Below the pieces are notes generated by a model. That model ran no database searches and was not told the origin of the DNA. It was given only the letters and a program-made list of their open reading frames with translations. Both the position numbers and the translations under genes were made by a program. 64,000 nt of DNA from Mycobacterium sp. shizuoka-1. GTDB taxonomy: Bacteria > Actinomycetota > Actinomycetes > Mycobacteriales > Mycobacteriaceae. Shown one piece after another: positions 1 through 6,687 of this stretch (positions within the stretch are counted from its first letter, which is position 1; each line of letters opens with the position of its first letter). The DNA lies in NCBI RefSeq assembly GCF_002723835.1, contig NZ_BEWG01000095.1, positions 27,256-91,255 on the forward strand, written 5' to 3'.

Positions 1-197
1 GGTGCGCCGGTGAACAGCGTCTGGGCCTCACCGTCGACGAGCGTCATCTTGCAGGTGCCGCAACTGCCCCAGCCACATTCGAACGGAATCCACACCCCGG
101 CGCGCAGCGCTGCACCCAGGATCCGTTCGCCCTCGACCACCTCGAAACACGTGTCCGTGCCCGCGATGGCGACGTGGTGCACTGCCTCGTGTGCCAT
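1..197 (-). CDS. Plant-type 2Fe-2S ferredoxin-domain protein (partial, C-terminus off the window)
   Basis: Only about 65 N-terminal residues are inside the window; the gene runs off the left edge. The visible part carries the plant-type [2Fe-2S] ligand pattern C-x4-C-x2-C (FECGWGSCGTC) after a short beta-grasp start, as in electron-transfer proteins or the N-terminal ferredoxin domain of oxygenase reductases. I start it at the ATG at 195-197 because a GGAAGGGA-like ribosome site sits just upstream. A steroid-linked electron-transfer role would fit the neighbourhood but is inference. Whether an FAD/NAD domain follows cannot be seen. Confidence 0.75.
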   Translation of the reverse strand, partial: MAHEAVHHVAIAGTDTCFEVVEGERILGAALRAGVWIPFECGWGSCGTCKMTLVDGEAQTLFTGA

Positions 198-264
198 CGC
201 GATCCCTTCCGCCTCGACCAGAAGAACTGTGGCAAGGCGCTGCGGGCGGGCGGGCGATCGTTCC

Positions 265-352
265 GCGCCACGGAACGCCGAGTGGCCGTGGCGCACCGAC
301 AGTAACGCCACGGTGGGAAAATCCGCGATCTCGCGCCGTGGCGTTACTGTCG
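265..352. repeat. Cluster of nested palindromes between the lipoprotein and ferredoxin genes
   Basis: A 17-bp perfect inverted repeat has arms at 297-313 and 336-352 (core ACAGTAACGCCACGG and its complement), with a 22-nt spacer. Just left of it a 9-bp inverted repeat (265-273 and 286-294) reuses the same core, so GCCACGG and CCGTGGC alternate four times. It lies about 15 bp past the lipoprotein stop, so it could terminate that transcript, but there is no T-tract. A REP-like intergenic element is the alternative. Confidence 0.8.
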
Positions 353-366
353 CGCGAAGCCTGAAC

Positions 367-1002
367 TCAGGTCAGGTTGTTCTTGACCTGGGTGTCCTGC
401 ATCGTGGCGATGGCCAGGGCGGTGTCGTTTTGCACCGGGTCGTTCGGCTCGCTGGAGAACTCGACGTTCACCAGCGCCTTGCCCTGGGTGAAGTACACCT
501 CGGTGATCGCCTTCGTGCCATCCGGCGACTTGCCGGCGGCGATGATGCCGTTGCCGCCGTCACCGACTTCGGCGGGTTGCGGGGCGGCGTCAACTTCCTT
601 GGGCAGCTCTGCCTTGGCCGAGTCCAGCGCCTTGAGCGCCCCGGCGGCGTCCTCGCTCACGACGATGGCGAAGACGATCGTCTCGTTCTTGCCGGGGTTG
701 GTCATCGTCTGGACGACGCCGTTCAGACCGTTCGGATTGATGGTGGGTTCGCTCGCGACGAAGCTCGGGTCGATGTCCGAAGCCTTGAGGAGCAGTTTGC
801 TGTAGTCACCGGCTGGGGCGGCGGTCGCTTCGGCACTCGTGGTCTCCGAAGCGGTTTCCGACGAGGTCGCTGCCGCCGAGGACGCCGAGGACGAGGAGGA
901 CGACGACGACTCTTTTTCGTCGCTGCTGCAGCCGACCGCGGCGGTGCCCATCAGCAATGCGACACCGATCAAGCCGACCGTAGAGGCCTGCGCGATGTTC
1001 AT
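367..1002 (-). CDS. Secreted lipoprotein of unknown function
   Basis: A 211-residue protein with a lipoprotein signal peptide: a charged start, a hydrophobic stretch and a lipobox ending AAVGC at about residue 25. A serine-rich linker (residues about 26-60) leads into a globular exported domain of about 150 residues. The ATG has a strong GGAAGGA site upstream. I do not recognise a named family; small mycobacterial Lpq/Lpp lipoproteins have this architecture. It ends next to the palindrome cluster and is on the same strand as the ferredoxin gene and the steroid genes on its right. The function is unknown and membership of the steroid regulon is not shown. Confidence 0.8.
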   Translation of the reverse strand: MNIAQASTVGLIGVALLMGTAAVGCSSDEKESSSSSSSSASSAAATSSETASETTSAEATAAPAGDYSKLLLKASDIDPSFVASEPTINPNGLNGVVQTMTNPGKNETIVFAIVVSEDAAGALKALDSAKAELPKEVDAAPQPAEVGDGGNGIIAAGKSPDGTKAITEVYFTQGKALVNVEFSSEPNDPVQNDTALAIATMQDTQVKNNLT

Positions 1003-1134
1003 GTGGTTTCCTTCCGTAGCGGCATGAAAGTTTGCCTCGCCTAAGTTCCTACAGTGGCGAGGACCACATGCGCGACGTTATGGAAAAACTCGACGTCCAC
1101 CGCGCATCGCTTCGTGGCCTGGTCGGCCGGGGGT

Positions 1135-1995
1135 TCAGACCGGGATCAGCTCCACATCGGAGAGCACCACGGCGTCGTCGCGGCTCGGCGCGGTGACCAC
1201 GCCGACGTAGCGGCCGTCGTCCTTCCACACATTGACCTTGATGGTCTCGCCGGGGTAGACGACGCCGGCGAAGCGGGCGCCGTAGGTCTGCACGGCCGAC
1301 ACGTCGGCGTCCAGCAGGGTGTCCACCAGCGCCTTGCACGTCATCCCGTACGTGCACAGGCCGTGCAGGATGGGCTTCGGAAAGCCCGCCGCCGCAGCGA
1401 ATTCGGGATCGGAGTGCAGCGGATTGCGGTCACCGCACAGCCGGTACAGCAGCGCCTGCTGGGGCAGCACCGGCACCGAGATCTCGTAGTCCGGTGCGCG
1501 ATCCGGGGCGGCCACCGAGGTCGACGGGCCGCGCTCACCGCCGAAGCCGCCTTCGCCGCGGGCGAAGATCGACCGCTTGGTGGTCCACAACAGGTTGCCG
1601 TCGGGATCGGTCACCGTCGACTCGCTGACGATGACCGCCGCCTTGCCCTTGTCCCAGATCTCGGTAAATCGCTGGACTGAGCGCGCGGTGCCGCTGGGCG
1701 GCAGCGGGGCCGGCACCGTCACTGCTTCGCTGGCGTGCAGGACCTTGCTCAGTTCGATCTCGATGCCGGGGAACTTCACTTCGGGGGGCTCGGTCATATG
1801 GAAACTGGCCGCCACGTTGCCGAAGGTGGGCAGCACCTGCGGGGTGCGGTCGACGAGATAACGCAGCTCCTTGGCGTCCATCGGATCCGCGCCTGCGCCC
1901 AGCCCCAGGTGATAGAGCTGCACATCGCTACTCGTCCAGGAGAACTCGACGGGTTCCAGCTCGGCACCGAGCGCGACGGACAGATCGATCGGCAT
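1135..1995 (-). CDS. MaoC-type (R)-specific 2-enoyl-CoA hydratase, Rv3538/hsd4B-like
   Basis: A 286-residue double hot-dog hydratase. The C-terminal half carries the hydratase-2 signature, GDRNPLHSDP followed by ILHG, containing the catalytic Asp and His. The N-terminal half is the decayed hot-dog domain usual in MaoC-like steroid hydratases. Mtb Rv3538, also beside kstD, is the likely counterpart; it is assigned to hydration of CoA-linked steroid side-chain intermediates. The start used is the ATG at 1993-1995, one nucleotide after the kstD stop with an AAGGGC site inside kstD. This implies translational coupling with kstD and control by the KstR operator upstream of it. Confidence 0.88.
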   Translation of the reverse strand: MPIDLSVALGAELEPVEFSWTSSDVQLYHLGLGAGADPMDAKELRYLVDRTPQVLPTFGNVAASFHMTEPPEVKFPGIEIELSKVLHASEAVTVPAPLPPSGTARSVQRFTEIWDKGKAAVIVSESTVTDPDGNLLWTTKRSIFARGEGGFGGERGPSTSVAAPDRAPDYEISVPVLPQQALLYRLCGDRNPLHSDPEFAAAAGFPKPILHGLCTYGMTCKALVDTLLDADVSAVQTYGARFAGVVYPGETIKVNVWKDDGRYVGVVTAPSRDDAVVLSDVELIPV

Positions 1996-1996
1996 G

Positions 1997-3679
1997 TCAG
2001 CCCTTCCCTGCAATGTGGAGCGCCGCCAGATACCCGAACGCCATCGCGGGGCCGATGGTGCCGCCGGGGCCGGGATAAGTGTGACCCATCACCGGCGCGC
2101 TGACGTTACCGGCCGCGTACAGGCCCTCGATCACCGAGCCGTCGTCACGCAGCGCCCGGCCGTGGACATCGGTGCGGACGCCGCCCTTGGTCCCCAGGTC
2201 ACCCGGAACCATCTTCGCGGCGTAGAACGGCCCGTTCTTGATCTCGCCGAGGTTGGGGTTGGGCTTGTTGGTGGGATCGCCGTAGTAGCGGTCGTAGGCG
2301 CTCTCGCCGCGGTGGAAGTCCTCATCCTTGCCCGAGCGGGCGAAGCCGTTGAACCGCTCGACGGTCGCCAGGAAGGCATCGGCCGGCAGTCCGGTGACCT
2401 TGGCCAGCTCGTCGAGGGTGTCGGCCTTGACGATGACACCCGATTCCATCCACTTCTTCGGAATCCGTTGTCCGGGCTGCAATCCCGCGAAGATGTAGCG
2501 GTCGCGGTACTGCTGGTCGAACACCAGCCACGCAGGCACATTCTCGCCGGGTCCGGGCCCCTGGCCGTACTGGCCGCCGTACATGTGATGGCAGGCCTCG
2601 ACGTAGGGCATCGATTCGTTCATGAACCGCTTGCCCGCCAGGTTGACGATGATCGAGCCGGGGGAGTTGCGCTCCGACAGCGCGAACCACGGAGCGCCGA
2701 CCAGCGGGACGGTCGGCCCCCACCAGGCGTCCTCCATCAGATCCAGTGCCGCGCCGAGTTTCTCGGCCGCCACGATCCCGTCGCCGGTGTTGGCCGCCGC
2801 GCCCACCGTCCATTCGGTGGTGATCGGAGCGCGCTGGTACTTCACCCGCATCTGCTCGTTGTGCTCGAAGCCGCCGCTGCCCAGGATGACGCCACGGCGG
2901 GCGCGGATCAGTTGCGGGTCAGCGGCTTCCGGGCCGGTCGTATCCCGCACATAGATCCCGCGCACGACGCCGTCCTCGACGTAGAGGTCGGTCAGCGCGG
3001 TGTTGAGCAGTACCGGAACACCGGCCTGTTGCAGGCCGATGCGCAGGGGAGCGATCAACGCGCGGCCCATGCCCACCAGGTTCTTGCCGCGGGCGTTGGC
3101 CCATACGGTGCGGGCGCCGACCTTCAGGCTGCGCAGCACCCCGCGGGGATGGCGCTTCAGCTGGTTGAGCCGCATGTAATCCTGCTGCATGACAACGACA
3201 TTGAGCGGCACCTTGCCGTAGGCGGGCTCCAGGAACTTCTCGTCGGGGCCCAGCTTCTTGGCGTCGAACGGCTTGGGTTCCACCGAGCGCCCACCGGCTC
3301 TGCCGCCCGGTGCCTCGGGGTAGTAGTCGGAGTAGCCGGGCACCCAGCACAGCTTCAGCGGCGTGTGCTTGAGCACGAACGACAGCATTTCCGGGCCGCG
3401 CTCGAGGTAGGTGTCGATGCGCTCCGGCTCGACCACGTCACCGATGATCGTGTGCAGATAGGTCCGAGCGGCCTGGGCGGTGTCGGTCACCCCGTCGCGC
3501 TTGAGGATCTCGTTGTTGGGGATCCACACACCGCCACCCGAGCGGGCGGTCGAGCCGCCGAAGTGTGCGGCCTTCTCGACGACGACTGCCGATAATCCCT
3601 GGTGAGCGGCGGTCAGTGCGGCGACCATGCCGGCAGCACCACTTCCGACGACGACGACGTCGAACTCCTGAGCTGTCAT
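1997..3679 (-). CDS. kstD: 3-ketosteroid delta-1-dehydrogenase KstD
   Basis: A 560-residue FAD-dependent dehydrogenase that introduces the C1-C2 double bond in the steroid A ring and, with KshAB, triggers B-ring opening. The dinucleotide-binding motif GSGAAG is at residues 12-17, followed by an ERGA-type Glu/Lys segment and GGST. Near the C-terminus, YPGPGGTIGP matches the region holding the catalytic Tyr and Gly of characterised KstD enzymes. Length and layout are full. The ATG at 3677-3679 lies two bases from a KstR operator that overlaps a TATAAC -10 element (complement of 3690-3695), so the mRNA should have almost no leader. It is the first gene of an operon with the MaoC hydratase. Confidence 0.95.
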   Translation of the reverse strand: MTAQEFDVVVVGSGAAGMVAALTAAHQGLSAVVVEKAAHFGGSTARSGGGVWIPNNEILKRDGVTDTAQAARTYLHTIIGDVVEPERIDTYLERGPEMLSFVLKHTPLKLCWVPGYSDYYPEAPGGRAGGRSVEPKPFDAKKLGPDEKFLEPAYGKVPLNVVVMQQDYMRLNQLKRHPRGVLRSLKVGARTVWANARGKNLVGMGRALIAPLRIGLQQAGVPVLLNTALTDLYVEDGVVRGIYVRDTTGPEAADPQLIRARRGVILGSGGFEHNEQMRVKYQRAPITTEWTVGAAANTGDGIVAAEKLGAALDLMEDAWWGPTVPLVGAPWFALSERNSPGSIIVNLAGKRFMNESMPYVEACHHMYGGQYGQGPGPGENVPAWLVFDQQYRDRYIFAGLQPGQRIPKKWMESGVIVKADTLDELAKVTGLPADAFLATVERFNGFARSGKDEDFHRGESAYDRYYGDPTNKPNPNLGEIKNGPFYAAKMVPGDLGTKGGVRTDVHGRALRDDGSVIEGLYAAGNVSAPVMGHTYPGPGGTIGPAMAFGYLAALHIAGKG

Positions 3680-3681
3680 AC

Positions 3682-3695
3682 TAGAACACGTTATA
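3682..3695. promoter_or_regulatory. KstR operator, kstD / hsaEGF divergent promoter
   Basis: TAGAACACGTTATA fits the KstR consensus TnnAACnnGTTnnA exactly. On the minus strand it includes TATAAC, a plausible -10 for kstD, so bound KstR would occlude RNA polymerase. It lies about 140 bp upstream of hsaE on the other side. Confidence 0.88.
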
Positions 3696-3795
3696 GAATT
3701 GCCCCGTCCGGGCGCTACTGACCCCTCCTTTCCGGTCAGCGGAACGCTTACCCCGCCGGCCTCCGGACAGCACTAGAATTGCCCGCACCGGGCGC
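3694..3795 (+). repeat. Imperfect direct repeat of the operator flank (copies 3694-3715 and 3774-3795)
   Basis: Two 22-bp copies, 80 bp apart, begin TAGAATTGCCC and end with CCGGGCGC; they differ at three positions. The second copy lacks the KstR operator: ACTAGAATTGCCC at 3772-3784 equals the first locus with the 12 bases between its two TAGAA repeats removed. Each copy holds a TANNNT-type hexamer, so the second may serve as the hsaE promoter. Confidence 0.75.
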
Positions 3796-3833
3796 CGTTC
3801 GCCCCGGTCACACCGACGATGGGACTCCCGGGA

Positions 3834-4619
3834 ATGTTGAGCGTTTCGACGCGCGACGAACTTGCCGCCGACCTTGCCGAAGCGGAGCGCACGCGCGTCC
3901 CCATGACGCCGCTGACCGCGAATCACCCCGATATCGACGTGGTCGACGCCTACGAGATCCAGCTCATCAACATCCGGCAGCGGATCGCCGAAGGCGCCCG
4001 GGTGGTCGGCCACAAGGTGGGCCTGTCGTCGGAAGCCATGCAGAAGATGATGGGTGTCGACGAGCCCGATTACGGTCACCTGCTGGCCGATATGGAGGTG
4101 TTCGAGGACAAGCCGGTGCCCGCGGGGCGCTACCTGTTCCCGCGGGTCGAGGTCGAGGTCGGGTTCATCCTCGCCGACGACCTGCCCGGTGCGGGCTGCA
4201 CCGAGGACGACGTGTTGGCCGCCACGGCGGCCTTCGCCCCGGCGATCGAACTCATCGACACCCGGATCACGGACTGGAAGATCGCGCTGTGCGACACCAT
4301 CGCCGACAATGCGTCGTCGGCGGGCTACGTGCTGGGCAAGGAGCGGGTGTCGCCCAAGGACGTGGATATCAAAGCCATCGACGCGGTGCTCACCCGCAAC
4401 GGCGAGGTGGTTGCCGAGGGCCGCAGCGATGCCGTGCTGGGCAATCCGGTCACCGCGGTCGCCTGGCTGGCCCGCAAGGTGGAGAGCTTCGGTGTACGGC
4501 TGAAGGCCGGCGACATCGTGCTTCCGGGGTCGTGCACCCGGGCCATCGACGCCCGCCCCGGAGACCACTTCGTCGCCGACTTCGCCGGGCTGGGTTCAGT
4601 CCGGTTGTCATTCGAATAA
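3834..4619 (+). CDS. hsaE: 2-hydroxypentadienoate hydratase HsaE
   Basis: A 261-residue hydratase of the fumarylacetoacetase-like fold that converts the dienoate from steroid A/B-ring cleavage (2-hydroxyhexa-2,4-dienoate) to 4-hydroxy-2-oxohexanoate. Its conserved body includes VGHKVGLSS, a metal-binding acidic run around VEVEVGFIL, and DNASSAG. I use the ATG at 3834 because it gives the 261-residue length I recall for Mtb HsaE (Rv3536c); an in-frame ATG at 3819 would add five residues and neither start has a good ribosome site. It is the first gene of hsaE-hsaG-hsaF, followed after 12 bp by hsaG, and shares the KstR operator region with kstD. Confidence 0.94.
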   Translation: MLSVSTRDELAADLAEAERTRVPMTPLTANHPDIDVVDAYEIQLINIRQRIAEGARVVGHKVGLSSEAMQKMMGVDEPDYGHLLADMEVFEDKPVPAGRYLFPRVEVEVGFILADDLPGAGCTEDDVLAATAAFAPAIELIDTRITDWKIALCDTIADNASSAGYVLGKERVSPKDVDIKAIDAVLTRNGEVVAEGRSDAVLGNPVTAVAWLARKVESFGVRLKAGDIVLPGSCTRAIDARPGDHFVADFAGLGSVRLSFE

Positions 4620-4631
4620 GAGGAGCACCTC

Positions 4632-5549
4632 ATGCCCCAGAAGAGTTCGGTTGCCATCGTCGGGTCGGGCAACATCAGCACCGACCTGCTCTACAAGCTC
4701 CTGCGTTCGGACTGGCTCGAACCGCGCTGGATGATCGGCATCGACCCGGAGAGCGAGGGCCTGGCGCGGGCCCGCAAGCTGGGCCTGGAAACCAGCCACG
4801 AGGGTGTCGACTGGCTACTGGCGCAGTCGGAGAAGCCTGACCTGGTGTTCGAGGCGACCAGCGCCTACGTGCACAAGGCCGCCGCCCCGCGCTATGCCGA
4901 GGCCGGCATCCGGGCGATCGACCTGACTCCGGCCGCGGTCGGCCCCGGGGTGATCCCGCCGGCGAACCTGCGCCAGCACCTGGACGCCCCGAACGTCAAC
5001 ATGGTCACCTGCGGGGGCCAGGCCACGATCCCGATGGTCTACGCCGTGAGCCGCGTCGTCGACGTGCCCTACGCCGAGATCGTGGCGTCGGTGTCCTCGG
5101 CATCGGCGGGACCGGGCACCCGGGCCAACATCGACGAGTTCACCAAGACGACCAGCGCGGGCGTCGAGGTCATCGGTGGCGCCAAGCGGGGCAAGGCGAT
5201 CATCATCCTGAACCCGGCGGATCCGCCGATGATCATGCGCGACACCATCTTCTGCGCGATTCCCGAGGACGCCGACCGGGACGCCATCACACAGTCGATC
5301 AAGGACGTGGTCGCCGAGGTTCAGACCTACGTGCCCGGCTATCGGTTGCTCAACGAGCCGCAGTTCGACGAACCGTCGGTGGTCAACGGCGGCAATTTCG
5401 TGGTCACCACATTCGTGGAGGTCGAGGGTGCCGGGGACTACCTGCCGCCCTACGCTGGAAATCTGGACATCATGACCGCCGCGGCCACCAAGGTCGGCGA
5501 AGAAATCGCTAAAGAGCGCGCATCGGTCTCGGGAGGTGCACAAGCATGA
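4632..5549 (+). CDS. hsaG: Acylating propionaldehyde/acetaldehyde dehydrogenase HsaG
   Basis: A 305-residue NAD- and CoA-dependent aldehyde dehydrogenase that takes propanal from the aldolase HsaF to propionyl-CoA. The N-terminal Rossmann loop reads VGSGNIST (residues 10-17), and the catalytic cysteine is Cys127 in VTCGGQAT. This family forms a channelling complex with its aldolase, which is encoded next. AGGAG upstream of the ATG at 4632 is a good ribosome site. The stop overlaps an ATG (ATGA at 5546-5549) that opens a 22-codon ORF reaching into hsaF. Confidence 0.95.
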   Translation: MPQKSSVAIVGSGNISTDLLYKLLRSDWLEPRWMIGIDPESEGLARARKLGLETSHEGVDWLLAQSEKPDLVFEATSAYVHKAAAPRYAEAGIRAIDLTPAAVGPGVIPPANLRQHLDAPNVNMVTCGGQATIPMVYAVSRVVDVPYAEIVASVSSASAGPGTRANIDEFTKTTSAGVEVIGGAKRGKAIIILNPADPPMIMRDTIFCAIPEDADRDAITQSIKDVVAEVQTYVPGYRLLNEPQFDEPSVVNGGNFVVTTFVEVEGAGDYLPPYAGNLDIMTAAATKVGEEIAKERASVSGGAQA

Positions 5550-5603
5550 GTCGCGCGATCGACGATGCAGAGCGAGGCACGAGCGATGAGGAGGAGACGC
5601 GCC

Positions 5604-6656
5604 ATGAGCACTGACGTCTGGTTCGACGCCAGCTGGGACGTCCGGATGACGGACACCTCCCTGCGGGACGGCAGCCACCACAAACGGCATCAGTTCACCA
5701 AGGACGAGGTCCGCGCCATCGTCGGGGCACTGGACAACGCGGGTGTCCCGGTCATCGAGGTGACCCACGGTGACGGGCTCGGCGGCTCGAGCTTCAACTA
5801 CGGGTTCTCCAAGACTCCCGAGCAGGAGTTGATCAAGCTCGCGGCCGAGACGGCCAAGGAAGCCAAGATCGCCTTCCTCATGTTGCCGGGTGTGGGCACC
5901 AAGGAGGACATCAAGGAGGCGCAGAACAACGGTGGCTCGATCTGCCGCATCGCCACCCACTGCACCGAGGCCGACGTGTCGATCCAGCACTTCGGGCTGG
6001 CCCGCGAGCTGGGCCTGGAGACCGTCGGCTTCCTGATGATGAGCCACACCATCTCCCCGGAGAAGCTGGCCGCGCAGGCTCGGATCATGGCCGACGCTGG
6101 GTGCCAGTGCGTCTACGTGGTGGATTCCGCCGGCGCCCTGGTACTCGAAGGTGTCGCCGACCGGGTGGCCGCGCTGGTCGCCGAACTGGGTGACGATGCC
6201 CAGGTGGGCTTTCACGGCCACGAGAACCTCGGGCTCGGCGTGGCGAACTCGGTCGAAGCCGTCCGAGCGGGTGCCAAGCAGATCGACGGCTCCTGCCGGC
6301 GTTTCGGGGCCGGAGCCGGCAACGCGCCGGTCGAGGCGCTGGTCGGGGTGTTCGACAAGATCGGTGTCAAGACCGGTATCGATTTCTTCGAGATCGCCGA
6401 CGCCGCCGAAGAGGTCGTCGCGCCCGCCATGCCGGCGGAGTGCCTGCTGGACCGCAACGCACTGGTGATGGGTTACGCCGGGGTGTACTCCAGCTTCCTC
6501 AAGCACGCGGTTCGTCAGGGCGAACGCTACGGCGTGCCCGCTCACGAGCTGTTGCTGCGCGTCGGCCAGCGCAAGCTGATCGGTGGCCAGGAGGATCAGC
6601 TGATCGACATCGCGCTGGAGATCAAGCGCGAACGAGAGGCTGCCTCCTCTTCGTAG
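5604..6656 (+). CDS. hsaF: 4-hydroxy-2-oxovalerate/oxohexanoate aldolase HsaF
   Basis: A 350-residue class II pyruvate aldolase that splits 4-hydroxy-2-oxohexanoate into pyruvate and propanal, handing the aldehyde to HsaG. Visible motifs are TSLRDGSHHKRHQF near the N-terminus (catalytic Arg/Asp/His) and GFHGHENLGLG (metal-binding His-x-His). The family's C-terminal DmpG communication domain follows. I start at the ATG at 5604 because GAGGAGA lies 9 bp upstream; earlier in-frame codons lack a site. It is the last certain gene of the hsaEGF operon. recQ starts 31 bp downstream on the same strand. Confidence 0.94.
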   Translation: MSTDVWFDASWDVRMTDTSLRDGSHHKRHQFTKDEVRAIVGALDNAGVPVIEVTHGDGLGGSSFNYGFSKTPEQELIKLAAETAKEAKIAFLMLPGVGTKEDIKEAQNNGGSICRIATHCTEADVSIQHFGLARELGLETVGFLMMSHTISPEKLAAQARIMADAGCQCVYVVDSAGALVLEGVADRVAALVAELGDDAQVGFHGHENLGLGVANSVEAVRAGAKQIDGSCRRFGAGAGNAPVEALVGVFDKIGVKTGIDFFEIADAAEEVVAPAMPAECLLDRNALVMGYAGVYSSFLKHAVRQGERYGVPAHELLLRVGQRKLIGGQEDQLIDIALEIKREREAASSS

Positions 6657-6687
6657 CGTGTCGTCGTCTCCGGGCACGATAGGCGGC

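Noticed and set aside
1035..1062. CCTCGCC/GGCGAGG inverted repeat with a 14-nt spacer upstream of the first lipoprotein
   Set aside because: Only 7 bp arms in GC-rich DNA; likely by chance, with no supporting repeat or spacing.
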